DNA of 64,000 nt from Bedellia somnulentella (taxonomy: Eukaryota > Arthropoda > Insecta > Lepidoptera > Bedelliidae). Under the pieces are notes generated by a model. It was not told the DNA's origin. It saw only the letters and a program-made list of their open reading frames with translations, and searched no databases. How positions within the stretch are numbered: position 1 is the first letter of the stretch; each line of letters starts with the position of its first letter. This document shows, one piece after another, positions 1 to 11,492 of this stretch. The stretch lies in assembly GCA_963576735.1 (NCBI GenBank), contig OY755197.1:10428501-10492500 (forward strand), read 5' to 3'. The position numbers and the translations under genes are program-made.

Positions 1-242
1 AGTAAAGATTAATAGCATTGTAATTTATCGATATACTGTAGATTATGTCTCTAAAGTGAATACACACTGAGCCCGCCAGGCCGCCGGTATATGTCTACAA
101 CATTTTGTCGGCGGTGTATTTTTCATACATAGGTTAGACATAATTCTTTCAACACAGGTCGCCGGGCTAATTTATTTATTAGAATCTTTTAGTGGTAGTA
201 AGAATACATTATAACAGGCATACAAATAATACTAATACATAC

Positions 243-381
243 CAGCCTCCCTAACAATCTTGTGCAAGGCATACAAGTCCAGCGGTTTCTTCTCAACGGT
301 CGGCAACTTCAAACTGGATCCTTGCAGCTCCCAGAACTTCAGTATTTGGTCTAGGAAGTTTAGTTTGACTCTGGTGATTGC
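243..381 (-). CDS. KDM5: KDM5/Lid coding exon 3 (first half of ARID domain)
   Basis: This exon of 139 nt encodes 46 residues plus one base. It opens [20 protein letters not shown] and continues through [20 protein letters not shown] to REAG. This is the N-terminal half of the ARID DNA-binding domain of KDM5 proteins. The acceptor is TTACTTCCAG (ends at 382) and the donor is GTATGT (242-237), leaving phase 1. The remaining ARID, JmjC, zinc-finger and PHD exons must lie to the left of the window. No stop or frameshift is seen in any of the three exons, so this looks like the active gene and not a retrocopy. Confidence 0.94.
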
Positions 382-565
382 CTGGAAGTAATAATGTTTA
401 TTCAATATGTATGTAAAGAATAGGAATAGAACCTGCAAGCTGCAGTCCAAGAGTATATTCTGGGCATTCTCAGGAATTATTGTCTTAGTCCATCATGGAT
501 TGTTAACTCACAACAATACGTTTTGTTTGGGTCATGTTATCTTTGCTGGAACGTTGAATGAAAAT

Positions 566-740
566 GTGGGAGTCATGTTAGAGCGCACACTACTGCGGAC
601 TCACTTGCACATAGCAGCGTCTCACTCATATTCCTACATCGCGGAGTGTAAATGTTTTTCGAGTTAAGCATAGATACAAATCATAAGTTGGTACACAGCA
701 GGGTGTACTGGCCAGTATATCTATGCTTTTCCCACAGTGG
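566..740. repeat. Direct duplication, copy 1
   Basis: About 175 bp starting near GTCATGTTAGAGCGCACAC and ending near the GTACTGGCCAGTATATCT stretch. It recurs 383 bp downstream at 949-1123 with few differences by eye. It lies in KDM5 intron 2. Confidence 0.85.
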
Positions 741-948
741 TCACCCCTCGATAAGAACACACGCTTCCTTCTACTACATTTCTCGATCTACCCTCAATTT
801 CTACTCGTCGCTTACCTCACCGCACCACTCATTCAGCAGAGCATCTACAGGCGCGCAATCACCGGCCTAACGGCTCACACTGAACTTGGTAATTGGTAAT
901 AGGTACTTCCTAACTTTAATATCGTCTATCGACTAGGAAGGGAGTTAT

Positions 949-1123
949 GTGAGCGTCATGTTAGAGCGCACACTAATGCGGACTCACTTGCACATAGCAG
1001 CATCTCACTCATATTCCTACATCGCGGTATGTTAATGATTTTTGAGTTAAGCATAGATACAAATTCTAAGTTGGCACACAGCAGGGTGTACTGGCCAGTA
1101 TATCTTTGCTGTTGCCACAAAAA
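949..1123. repeat. Direct duplication, copy 2
   Basis: Second copy of the 566-740 unit, including the same CGCACAC...CACTTGCACATAGCAGC and GCACACAGCAGGGTGTACTG landmarks. A family B SINE follows immediately. Confidence 0.85.
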
Positions 1124-1137
1124 TACTAAAAAATGAT

Positions 1138-1385
1138 GCGTACATACACGGCCATAAACAAATCTCAAAAAGTGGTAACCAGAGCTTCAGAGCTGGAAAC
1201 CCCTCAGCCACTTTTGAAAGTTGATAGGGGACAAGATGGTAGAAATAAAGTATCATTGGTGATGGATCTCCAACCACATCGCCCAAAAACCACTTAAAAA
1301 AGCCCGATACCCTAAGTCGCCTCTTACGACACCGGTACACGTCGGTAGAAATGGTTAGTGACATCTTAAGCCGGCACTACACGTC
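1138..1385 (-). mobile_element. Family B SINE, reverse copy
   Basis: It carries the family landmarks in reverse: CTCACGGCCATAAA-like 3' end, AGCCACTTTTG, TCTCCAACCACATCGCCCAA, CGCCTCTTACGACACC and a terminal GCCGGCACTACACG. It belongs to the subfamily with GTGTCGTAAGAGGCGAC. Confidence 0.85.
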
Positions 1386-1706
1386 ACTAAAAGGAGATAC
1401 CCAAACAAAAAAGGTACTAATACCTTAACGCCCACCGCCCGGACTAACCAAGGTCATACGGCTACGAGAAAGAATTCAGTGTTAAGACCTGCGTGCGGAA
1501 GTGTATATTAACCACAATTGATACGATAATTAAATGGAGTAGGTAAAATAATAATGTTTCTAAGAATCAATGCAAATTTGCCGTGTAGTGCTGACTTTGA
1601 ATGACACTACCCCTTTCTACCTACGATTGTTGTAAGAGGCGAGTAAGGGTATGGGATTTTTTAAGTGGTTTTTGGGCGATGCGGTTGGAAACCCATTACC
1701 AACAAT

Positions 1707-1891
1707 AGAATAGAATAGAATAACTCTTTATTGCACATCAAACACAAATTTACAAAAGTAATAATATGATCAAACAGTTTACAGTGAGGTACAATTGGCG
1801 GTCTTATCGCTAAAAGCGATCTCTTCCAGACAACCTTTGGAAGGTGAGATCGATAAAATATTACTTTATTTACTATACAATACAATACTTT
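1707..1891 (-). mobile_element. (ATTCT)n-tailed retroelement fragment (family D)
   Basis: Reverse orientation. It begins with repeats of GAATA, then AACTCTTTATTGCACATCAA, and includes GGCGGTCTTATCGCTAAAAG and ACAACCTTTGGAAGGTGAGA. Read on the minus strand the element ends AATAAAGAGTT(ATTCT)n, a typical non-LTR 3' tail. The same sequence recurs at 25592-26140, 27951-28115 and 39597-39668. Confidence 0.7.
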
Positions 1892-1918
1892 ATTTTTTAC
1901 GATAAACTTCCCCTATTA

Positions 1919-2333
1919 TGGAAGTGAATGTTGGGCAATGAAAAAGACGGATGAAAGCAAAATGCACGTAGCAGAAATGAGGATGTTGAGATGGATGTGT
2001 GGTGTGACAAGAATGGATAAGATTAGAAACGAGTTTATAAGAGGAAGTGTGAAAGTGGCTCCAGTGACAGAAAAGATTAGAAGTAATAGGTTACGGTGGT
2101 ATGGTCATGTAATGAGAAGGGATGAAATGCATGTGACTAAAAAAGTGATGAATATGAGTGTAGATGGATACAAGGGAAGAGGAAGACCAAAGAAAGTGTG
2201 GATGAACTGTGTGAACGATGATATGGGAATAAAAGGTGTAAGCTCCGAAATGGCGTATGACAGAGACGAATGGAAGAGAAACACATGTTGTGCCGACCCC
2301 ACCTAGTGGGATAAGGGCAGGAGAATGATGATG
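1919..2333 (+). pseudogene. RTE-type LINE ORF2 C-terminal fragment
   Basis: A 5'-truncated LINE whose open frame (to 2306) reads YGSECWAMKK, then EMRMLRWMCGVTRMDKIRNE and RLRWYGHVMRRDE, and GRGRPKKVWMN. This is the conserved C-terminal tail of RTE/BovB-like reverse transcriptase proteins. It ends in a GATGATGA-type repeat. It is flanked by a perfect 15-bp target duplication AAACTTCCCCTATTA (1904-1918 and 2334-2348), which proves insertion into the family B SINE. It differs from the RTE family at 35603. There is no promoter or N-terminus, so it is non-functional. Confidence 0.9.
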
Positions 2334-3010
2334 AAACTTCCCCTATTAACTTCCAAATGTGGGTCTGAAGCTCTGGCTACCCCTTTTTGGGCTTTATGGC
2401 GTGAGTATATGTAAGTATGAAACAAGGCAAACAATTTATTCGTATGCCTGGCTAAGTCCGTAGCAGCGAGTGATCCTGCGAATAAAGGCCTTTTTTTTTT
2501 TTTTTGTTTTAATACCTTTAGAACTATCTCACGAATATACTCAAGTCACTAATTGATTGGGATAGGAGACAGATAAAAATAAGAAAGAATGTTTGCAAAA
2601 AATAAATAAAGTTTATTGTATTCATATTTTCCAGCCCTATATCTTTTAGTTACTTGATTTCGTACGGCACCCACGAGTAAAGTAGAAATTAGGTTGTCAT
2701 TGTCTCACCACAGAATGCTTTTTTGCATTCTTCTTTCCAGTGCTATATAGAACAACAACACCTACCAACCTATACTCCCAGCTTAAATTCCCTGAAAGGG
2801 GTAGATTGAGTCTTAGACAGAAATTCCTCAGGCACTTTTGGAAGTTTAGTGAGGAAAGGATTGTAAAATAAATGACACCCTACCACATACCGCATCAATC
2901 ACTTAAATTTACATCGCCTCCACTAGAAGCCATTAATTACTGTCTGATATATTTTTTTGGGATTTCATTAACTAGCTATGTATGTTTTAAATAACATAAA
3001 CAAAACTCAC

Positions 3011-3088
3011 CTCCAACTCGTTCAACCTCTGTATTCTCGGAGTGAACCTGAGCCGGTCTACATCCACTGCGAACGGTGGCTGCCAATG
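3011..3088 (-). CDS. KDM5: KDM5/Lid coding exon 2 (JmjN to ARID linker)
   Basis: This 78-nt exon encodes 26 residues ([20 protein letters not shown], then RLNELE), the diagnostic KDM5 segment that closes JmjN and leads into ARID. On the minus strand it is preceded by a TTTCAG acceptor and followed by a GTGAGT donor. It is phase 0 at both ends, joining exon 1 (phase 0) and exon 3 (phase 0) without disturbing the family alignment. It is too short for ordinary ORF detection and was found by extending the KDM5 reading. Confidence 0.93.
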
Positions 3089-3156
3089 CTGAAACAATAA
3101 TGATATAAATTAAATTATATTCTTATAGCACATATGATATACACATATGAGACTAT

Positions 3157-3297
3157 CGCCCGATTTCTAAATTAAGTATTTCAGCTGAGAACAACTTAAG
3201 TCATGTCATTCTGTCTCATTGAAATCTTGACAACTAAATGAGACAAAACAATACTTAAGTCGTCCTCAGCTTGAATACTCAATTCAGAAATCGGGTG
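3157..3297. mobile_element. Palindromic MITE (family F), copy 1
   Basis: 141 bp bounded by inverted CGCCCGATTTCT / AGAAATCGGGTG. The inverted similarity continues through TATTTCAGCTGAGAACAACTTAAG-like arms almost to the centre. It is flanked by TAT on both sides (3154-3156, 3298-3300), suggesting a 3-bp target duplication. A second copy lies at 56170-56307. Confidence 0.8.
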
Positions 3298-3712
3298 TAT
3301 GTTCATTAGGTTACAAGTTTAGTCATAAGTCATAACAGACACCAACCACCACCACTTGAACATAGCAAATACCACACTGCACAAACAATGTATTTAATTT
3401 TACACAATAGTGCCTAAATTTTGTACAAGAAATAAAACTATATGAGCTGGTTTTACAAAAAAAATATTTTAATCACTTAAAGTCAGTACATTGAAAGAAA
3501 GAATTTACGTTTTCATAGACTCTTACTGAATATTAAAAACAACAGTAAGGACTATATATATGAAACAATGAAAATAACATTATTTCCTAAAATCTCTATG
3601 CATATTTTGTAATCTTGTAGTGTTTGCTTGGTCTGGTGGGAATGACAATATAATTCATTTAACTTACTTAATTTCATCTGTATTTAAATTATCCATATTA
3701 CAACTGATGTAT

Positions 3713-4210
3713 AATTCGGTATGCAAAGTTTTACTAAAGTGATGCTGATTACAAAACCATTTCGAGATATTATGGTTATAAACAATATTTTCTTGAAATT
3801 ATATCAATTGAAGCTAAGATGACTGTTATTTTATCAAAAAACTGTGACAGTGTTTGACCTTCAATGTTGTTTCAAAGACATACGGTTTTGCAGTTTATTA
3901 ATAAAATATTTAAAAAATATAGGTTTGTTTAGTGTAATATCGTAATAATTTCATTTTACATCACAAATTCGTGATATGTTTTGCAATCAGCAACATTTTT
4001 ATAAAACATTTCACTTCATTTGCATGTCGCTATGTGATTTTATCGATCGATGACGTCATTAAGTACAAAAGTTGAACAATCTTAAAAAAATCATAACTTA
4101 ACAATTACTCATTTTAAATGGAAAATATTCAAATTAGTCTTTTATTTTCGTGTTTACTATCGAATAAAAATATTTAATAAAAACCCAAAAAAAACTTTGC
4201 ATACCGAATT
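3713..4210. mobile_element. Non-autonomous inverted-repeat element (family G)
   Basis: About 498 bp bounded by AATTCGGTATGCAAAGTTTT at the left and its reverse complement at 4191-4210. The interior is AT-rich with no coding potential. The terminal repeats are long and nearly exact, as in a non-autonomous DNA transposon. The superfamily and target duplication are not clear. Confidence 0.65.
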
Positions 4211-4544
4211 GTTTTGTTTTCATTAGTGATTTTAATTTGCGTTTTTCTGTATCGTCTGTATAACAATTGGTAGAAACTTTATAGGTCAAGGTCAACTTCT
4301 CTGTATTTTTATCTTATTTGAAATATTGTGTACCGTTTGTTTCTCAAATAAATAAATAAACAGACAACATTATAGTAAAATATCACAACTAACAAGACAT
4401 TAAAAATCTTATCGATTTTTTAATTTGTCTATGTATAATATGAATGGTGCATTACTATGATTCTTAGTAATTAATATTAAGAATTTTATATATTTTTGTA
4501 AAATAATTTGTGGTTAGATAGTGTTTTTGAATAATCTCATCTGA

Positions 4545-4628
4545 CTGATAGCTCAGTCAAAAAGCCTCTGCCTCAAGTGTAGGATGTCTGGGTTCATTTC
4601 CTGAATCTGAATTATACTTGTGTCTTAT
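4545..4628 (+). mobile_element. tRNA-like SINE head
   Basis: It contains an A-box-like GATAGCTCAGTC and a B-box-like GGGTTCATTTCC at tRNA-like spacing. There is no full cloverleaf and the acceptor arms are degraded, so this is a SINE remnant and not a tRNA gene. Confidence 0.55.
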
Positions 4629-5029
4629 CTAATAATAAATTTGATTTATTTATCAGGTTTGTTACATAAACAATAAAATTCTAATCAATATATTCTAGCA
4701 AAGTGGTTTGAATCTTACATATTGTATTTGTGGGTTTGCTTGCAGAATCTAACATGAATCATTTAGATTTTGAGCCCTACTCTCACACTAGACCATGGAG
4801 ACAGTGATGGTATACAGAACACCACTAGAAAATATTTTTCTATATCACATGGGTTCACTTTCCAGACATAAACTGTTCACTCTTCACAATTCTTATTACT
4901 CTATATCCCTTCTATAGATTAATGGGAAGATCTAATAACACCCACATTTACAAATAATAAATGACTTGATTGGTGTTAATGGTTGAAACTTCAAATGTGT
5001 AAAGACCTAACTTTCTGGTTAAAAGGCAG

Positions 5030-5312
5030 GCGTTGGAAGTATGAGCAATACAAGAGCATGTATGAAAATAAAACAAGTTAGCAACCCTTTCGATGCAAGA
5101 CTTTTTAATTTTTATCTGGATTTACTGTACTTGTTGTTTGTTTTTGTGTTTAAGTGTTTTAAATTTGTATGCAACAAATAAATATTTTCTTTTCTTTTAA
5201 AATATTGACGGATGTAAACAAAGCTAGAAAGGTTTGCCAGGTTCATACAAAGTAGCAATTGTGGAACTCTGCCTACTCCAATGGGAAATAATGGTGTGAG
5301 TATATGTATGTA
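5030..5312 (+). mobile_element. RTE LINE 3' fragment with a small internal insertion
   Basis: It matches the RTE 3' end: AAGAGCATGTATGAAAA, then GATGTAAACAAAGCTAGAAA, CTCTGCCTACTCCAATGGGA and GTGAGTATATGTATGTATG. It is interrupted at about 5078-5205 by the 3' end of another retroelement ending in AATAAATATTTTCTTTTC. Confidence 0.7.
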
Positions 5313-5587
5313 TGTTTTGGAACTTATTCTTAGTGTGATGATGATATAGTCTTATATCGTCTCACCCAATCAATGGATAGCCCATTCAGATTCAGATTCA
5401 GTCATAGGAAAGGAATCCTTCAAATCCTTTCATTTCATTATATTAATGTTTTTGAGAAAAACTTTTCATCACATTAGTATTAATTTATATATTTGTATGT
5501 CACAAGTAATAATAAATCTAAATTCAGTGAGTATATTATTGAGTTATAGGAACTTTTTGCATGCTACTAAAATATAAATATAAATTT

Positions 5588-5852
5588 GCTGTGTAGTGTC
5601 TGCTTTGAATAGCACTACCCCATTTCTTCTGGAGGGTGTACGTAAGAGGAGACTAACGGTATTGGGGTTTTTAAGGAATTTTTGGGCGATGCGGTTGGAG
5701 ACCCATCACCAACAACCTTTATTTTACCATCTTCTACCCACTCAACTTTCCAAAAGTGGCTGAGGAATTTCTGATTCCTTAGCTCTGGGAAGCCAGAGAA
5801 GGGGTAGCCCTTCTAGGGATTTACAGCCGTGAGTATATGTATGTATGTATGT
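5588..5852 (+). mobile_element. Family B SINE
   Basis: A near complete forward copy from GCTGTGTAGTGTCTGC to GCCGTGAGTATATGTATGTA. It is of the GTGTACGTAAGAGG subfamily. Confidence 0.88.
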
Positions 5853-6094
5853 AAAATATAAATGTCTAGTAGTGCAAAATAAGGCAGCTAAACATTTGTT
5901 GTGCAACATAAAGGAAGAAAGAAAAAAATTTATTCATTGCTATGCACACTTGGGCATGAAACATAAAATATAACAACAAAATAATAGTAAGTTATGGTTA
6001 GAATGTTAGAAGGGATAAGTAAATAAATTGAGGATATTTATTTCATTGATTGTAAATAATAGTTATATACTTCCTTTATATTTTAATTTTAATT

Positions 6095-6333
6095 AGCACT
6101 ACCCCATTTCTTCCGGTGGGTGTACGTAAGAGGCGACTAACGGTATTGGGGCTTTTTAAGGGATTTTTGGGCGATGCGGTTGGAGACCCATCACCAACAA
6201 CCTTTATTCTACCATCTTTTCCCCACTCAACTTCCAAAAGTGGCTAAGAAATTTCTAATTTCTCAGCTCTGGCTACCCCTTTTAGGGATTTACAGCCGTG
6301 AGCATATGTATGTATGTATGTATATTTTTTTAT
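6095..6333 (+). mobile_element. Family B SINE, slightly 5'-truncated
   Basis: It starts at AGCACTACCCCATTTC and runs to the (TATG)n tail. Very similar to the copy at 5588-5852. Confidence 0.87.
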
Positions 6334-6343
6334 TTACATACTT

Positions 6344-6485
6344 ACTTACTTTTACTCGCACTCATTGCTCCCATTGGGGTAGGCAGACACTATCGATTGC
6401 CACTTTGAACAATCCTTACAAATCTATCTTGCTTCTTTCAAATTAATCATTCTTCTAATACATGCTCTTTTATTCTTTTCACTAT
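6344..6485 (-). mobile_element. RTE LINE 3' fragment, TAAG-tail type
   Basis: Reverse copy: CTTACTTACTT tail, CCCATTGGGGTAGGCAGA, CTATCGATTGCCACTTTG, TACATGCTCTTTTATTC. These are the complements of the conserved LINE C-terminal SAYPNGN coding region. Confidence 0.8.
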
Positions 6486-6589
6486 GGACTTTAACATTTG
6501 TAAGAATGTCCATTAACTAACAACACCATCACCATTGGCTCTATATCTATATATTTACATAGATCATATATATTTTATATTTTACATAC

Positions 6590-6880
6590 ACAACCTTGAA
6601 AGCCTAGTGGGACTGCTGCCTATCATGCAGGTGACATGAATTCAAATCCTGAGTTAGGGCTACACCATTGTAATTAGAATGTTTTGTTCATGAAAACCTC
6701 ATGTGGATTCTACTTGAAAAGTGTAAAAGAAACAAAGGAAAGAAAAATTTTGCGCTAGTAGCCACTTAACACTAAAGCTCAATTGGCAGTGACAAGGGCG
6801 TATACCCAGAGGACATGGGTTTGATCCCCGCTGGTATTTTTTTTTTATTTCCTTTATTTTTATTACTACACCATTGTGTC
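6590..6880 (+). mobile_element. tRNA-derived SINE array with two tRNA-like heads
   Basis: The first head (6596-6655) has CTAGTGGGACTGC and GAATTCAAATCCTG. The body includes TTCATGAAAACCTCATGTGG and AAAGGAAAGAAAAATTTTGC. A second tRNA-like module (6775-6830) has AGCTCAATTGGCAG, GGGCGTATACCC and GGGTTTGATCCCC. The second module is the same family as the hairpin-bearing element at 25646-26040. Confidence 0.65.
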
Positions 6881-8507
6881 TTTTCTAAAGACATGTGTGC
6901 TAAACTTAATTATTGACAATAGTTGTCTATATATAAAAACTGGAAATCCTAGAGGATTATAATAATATAATAATAATATTCTTTATTTCGCACAACAAGG
7001 TACATAACATACAACATACAATGGTTAGTAAGAAGACTTAAGACTATTTTTTATATAATTCTGCAGTATGTTTGTTTTATAATACACTTTCAACTCATTA
7101 TGAACTTTCATTAAAAAACAGCAAGAAGTATTGTAGTATATTTGTAGTCATAACAAATCTTAAAACAGGAAAATAGTGCAGCCAAGTTTTTGTCAAGGGC
7201 TAGCGTAAATTGAATATGTGAAGGCAATTTGAGGATTAAATGATTTTGATTGCCATGTGTTAATATAACTAAACTGAGGGATGGTGGGTAGATTCACATT
7301 CTAAAATGTATAATCAACCTACTCATCATCTTATTGGGAATCATTTAAGGTCTCAGCTATAAAAAAATACATAAATACAATAATAAAATGATGAGCAATA
7401 GTCTTAGGGATTTGCATGAAAGATGAGTTACATGAAGGGATATATATTTTAAATTAATAAATTATATTTCCAATCACAGCAAGGATAACACTCATCATTC
7501 ATTTTAACACATAAATATAAAGATATTACTAAGAGAGCAGTAATAAATAAGGATAAATAACAATTTAAAATAACATCTGTTGACACAGCATGAATAATGA
7601 ATTTAAATTTGTGATAAAAACAATACATTTAAAAAATTATTGGTCCATATTCACAATAAAACCTTTTGTTTGACAAAGGGGGCATTCACTTCAATTATTC
7701 ATATGGATTATGACTAATAATAACAAAATATACAAAAGGTAAGATCTACTTATTTTAGGTTACAATATCTTATCTTACCATTTATATTTATATATTAAAT
7801 CATTTATATGATAAAATCTTAAATGTTCAACAAAATTGCATGATCAAGAAAAACCAACTACTCACACAACATAACTGTAATTAATAAAATAGGGTAACCT
7901 AGATAAATAACATTTTAGTTGCCATTACTCTTAATATTGGTTTTCAAAAGGACATAACAAGAATACTATAATAAAATATCAATATAAAGTATATTTTAAT
8001 ATAAGAAATAGTATGATTACTTCAATAATCTATCATACAATCTATAATTTTATAGTTTGAAATAGGCCAACACTATATCTAAAATTAATAAAATTATTGC
8101 TCAATATTAGAAAGTCATAGGGTAGGAATAACAAGTTAAATATGTTTAGACATAATTTTGAGCAGAATAGACAATAATGTGAAATATTTTCTTTGTATAA
8201 ACAGAAGCTCACCACAAATTACAAAATGGCAACCACCTACCATAGAATTACTATTCTTGCATATGCATTTTAGTGAATGCATTTTTTACTAATTATCTGT
8301 GTTTAGCATTTAGGGAGTGTATTTAACAAGATCAATGACTAAAAATAAGTACACGTAAGATTAGGCGCAACAGTTTTTTTATGGTCTAATATGGTTGCAT
8401 CACACGCCATACAATGTTATAATTTAGGGTTAGGAAATCGACGTAAATCTTAGGACATCCGACTCATTTAACGACTGTGAACTGACTGTGTGCTATTATA
8501 GACACTA

Positions 8508-8795
<288 letters not shown>

Positions 8796-9799
8796 TCATA
8801 TACTATTAAGGTATGAAAAGAGCACGACCACAAAGAAATAACAACATCAATATCAGTCTTTCCATATGGAATTACACATTAAAATTAAAAATATCGCTTG
8901 CAATCAAACACTATCGTCTTGCACGTCCACCATGCGAAAATGAACTTTCGAAACTTTGGTGTTGCAATGAAACAAAAACATTTTTGGCGCGTCAGCATAG
9001 ACAAAGTAAAGTAGTGTACACTTCCAATGATAGCCAGCACTCCGCTGACTGCTTCTGCTTTGCTATTTTACTAGTATATTATTTTGCTGCCATAATTGAA
9101 GTTTTTTGTGTTTCCTATGAACTCACTCTACCCAAATATCGAAACCATCCAAAATGGACCGTAAAATTGCAATCGCATATATTGTCTGTTACTTTATCAT
9201 TAATATACTCAAAAAATTGAAATAATATGCTTAAGTTATTTATAGAATTACGAATCTGCAAAATTTCTTTATGGTTGTATTTTGTCAAAACAGCTATATA
9301 ATGTGAGCTACAATAATCGGTCAGTATAGATTACATTTGACAGGGTTTTTTCTTCACCAACTGTGGGTATGATTACGCAACTGAGAGTCTGTGCTATTTA
9401 TAGCTGTTCTCCTATATACATACTCACACCTGGCAAACCTTTCTATAGGCAGCAAATAAATAACTTTCTTTCATCGTTCTTATATAGATACAATGTGGTA
9501 TCAGTTCCATAATATTTATTAGAAAACAACTATGCCAAACTATTTCAGAGTATTGTTGAAAATTTGAAAATTCTGCGGTGCATTAAGGATTGTTTCAACG
9601 CATTTATGAAAGGTGTATTTAACTTTATACATTTCTTCCACAGTAGAGTGCGACTTTCTGAATTCAACAGCTTCTTCCACGATTTGAAAAAAATAACTGG
9701 GTAAAACTTATTTATAAGACTTAGGTTAATAAAGGGAATTGGTTATCTTGTAAATAAGAGTTATTTGGAAGATCTTCCATGCTCGGTAGATACGGAATA

Positions 9800-10480
9800 T
9801 AAATAAAATAAGATAAAAAAATATTTATTTCAAAATAAAAAGAATTGTTCCCTATTTTCTGAACGTCACAAACTTACATATAAGTTAAATCGTACTCTAC
9901 TGACTCTACCTCGGATTCGGAAGGTATATTGTTGCGACAAGAACCCGTAAGAAACTCAGCAACACACATCTTTTCTTAGTCATATTACAATATTGGTGTG
10001 TGTCTGGAAATATCCTGAATAGAGCCCTGGTGACACCAAGCAGTTTCATCTATCATATAATTATTTAAACTGTAATAAGCTTTTAAATGAAGACTGCGTT
10101 TTATAATTGCTTTGAATTTCTTTTCTGTTAGATTCAAAACGTCATCAGGTATTTATTTATAAAATTTTACACATAAACCCATAAAAGATGTACTTATTTT
10201 TGACAATCTGTACTTTTGAATTGAAATTTTATTATTATCTCTAAGAGTTCTAGTATGTCTGTCACAGTTTTTGGAAAATGCTTTAAAATTTTTTCTTACA
10301 TACATGATGTTTTCATATGTATATTGACATGGCAGTGGCATTATGGTTTTACACAATTCTCTAAGGGAATCTCGTGAACCTAAATTATAAATAGCTCTTA
10401 TTGCTCTTTTCTGTAGAATAAATATGGACTCAACTTCAGCAGCTCTGCCCCAGAGCAAAATGCCATAAGACATGCCAAGG
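9800..10480 (-). pseudogene. L2-like LINE 3' fragment
   Basis: The minus strand encodes the C-terminus MSYGILLWGRAAEVESIFIL, QKRAIRAIYNL, YRLSKISTSFMGLCVKFYK, collinear with the last 110 residues of the LINE at 49619-52105. Its 3' UTR (9800-10150) also matches that element (TCGGAAGGT...GCAACAAGAA...AAGAAACTC pattern). It is truncated, without an RT core, and dead. Confidence 0.85.
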
Positions 10481-10619
10481 AATTGACCAAGAATGGCATC
10501 AGAGAATGGCGTTATGAGATCGTAACCCCGCGCCTAACTTTCCTCTGTTTTGACTGGTAGACATAATTAAAGATCTTTGTTCATTACTTTAATAAATTTC
10601 TCAGACACTTTTGAGAATG

Positions 10620-10915
10620 AGATATGATAAGAGAGTGAATGCATTTGAGTTGGACCAGTATATGAAATACTTCAGATAAAAAAATTCGATTCGGCGATTC
10701 GTGAAAGGTGCGGTCTGAAAAAGGTTGAAAAGGGAATGTAAAGATAATTTTGAGTACATACAGAGGATGGTTGAAAAATAATTGGTGGACAAGATAATAA
10801 AGAGCCAATGTGGTATGAGACCATCCTCGGAGGATACATTAAGGTCAAATAGACAATGTGCTTAAAAAGGAAGGTGTCCGAAGTCTGAAGAATGTAAAGT
10901 TGTGGGGTTAGCAGT
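10620..10915 (+). pseudogene. Decayed RTE LINE fragment
   Basis: It resembles the 3' coding part of the LINE at 35603-38940: GTGAATGCATTTGAG, ATTCGTGAAAGGTGCGG, CCTCGGAGGATACATTAAGG, GTGTCCGAAGTCTGAAGAAT. Several frameshifts are present and no tail remains. Confidence 0.75.
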
Positions 10916-11407
10916 ATCGTAAAATATTTATCGCGAAAACCAAACTAAGTTTGACACATTAGGACACATCAGCCTCTCGTTTCTATTTCGCTAACGGAAC
11001 TTGTCATCTGAGACTATCAGTTTTTAGTACCCGTTGTAGGTTTTCATCGATTTTTTAGCGTAACACGTATAAACTTACTTGCATTGTATTTTAAAATCGC
11101 GCCAAAAATTATTGCCTTTCTTGGTGTTGCCAACTAAAACCATAGATATTTATTTAACAATGTCGGTAGTGTACATCGTCTTTATACAATGTTGGTAACT
11201 GAAAACTGACTTCGTAAAATGTTGCCTACATTGGTTTGAGCAAACTTCAATCGATGAAGTCACATCCGGCTGTCATTTCATCCGCCATTTGCGAAACTTC
11301 CCGAGCAAGTCTCGGAGCGCGAGTGTGTTGTAAATTGATTATGAGCTGTGTTTATATTTTATTTTAGGGAAAACTGTGAACCAAGTGTCGGTGTTTTATC
11401 CGTGAAA

Positions 11408-11492
11408 ATGATTGTGAGATGTTGGATCCTCCTTCTGCTAGGAGTTTTGGCGGTGTCCGCTCACAAGTCTGGGCGAAACAACGAGAATGAAG
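11408..11492 (+). CDS. Unrecognised secreted-protein gene, signal-peptide exon
   Basis: The ATG at 11408 follows GTGAAA and opens a 28-codon stretch, MIVRCWILLLLGVLAVSAHK then SGRNNENE plus one base. It has a textbook signal peptide: a charged start, a leucine-rich core and a likely cleavage after VSA. The exon ends with AAG/GTGAGT (donor at 11493), phase 1. A TTTTATTTTAG acceptor at 11366 suggests that an upstream 5' UTR exon may exist. Read through, the frame closes only in the intron. I do not recognise the family. The gene is divergent from KDM5. The product is probably targeted to the secretory pathway; the mature function is unknown. Candidate following exons are 19741-19826 and 30576 onward. 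Confidence 0.65.

Larger units (their letters stand above)
1578..2416 (+). mobile_element. Family B SINE broken by two nested insertions
   Basis: The SINE pieces are 1578-1706 (5' part, GCCGTGTAGTG onward), about 1892-1918, and 2334-2416 (3' part, CTGAAGCTCTGGCTACC to GTGAGTATATG). Between them sit a reverse (ATTCT)n-tailed element (1707-1891) and an RTE LINE fragment (1919-2333). Joined in order, the three pieces restore the layout of intact family copies such as 22135-22381. Confidence 0.8.
382..3010 (-). other. KDM5 intron 2
   Basis: The intron between exons 3 and 2 is about 2.6 kb. It holds a direct duplication (566-740 and 949-1123), a family B SINE (1138-1385) and a nested stack of insertions (1578-2416). 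The stretch 2417-3010 contains only a poly-T run and AT-rich sequence with no recognised feature. Confidence 0.85.

Noticed and set aside
8813..9220. 135-codon open frame upstream of KDM5 on the plus strand.
   Set aside because: No family resemblance, low-complexity AT-rich codons, and it overlaps the probable KDM5 5' region; likely chance.
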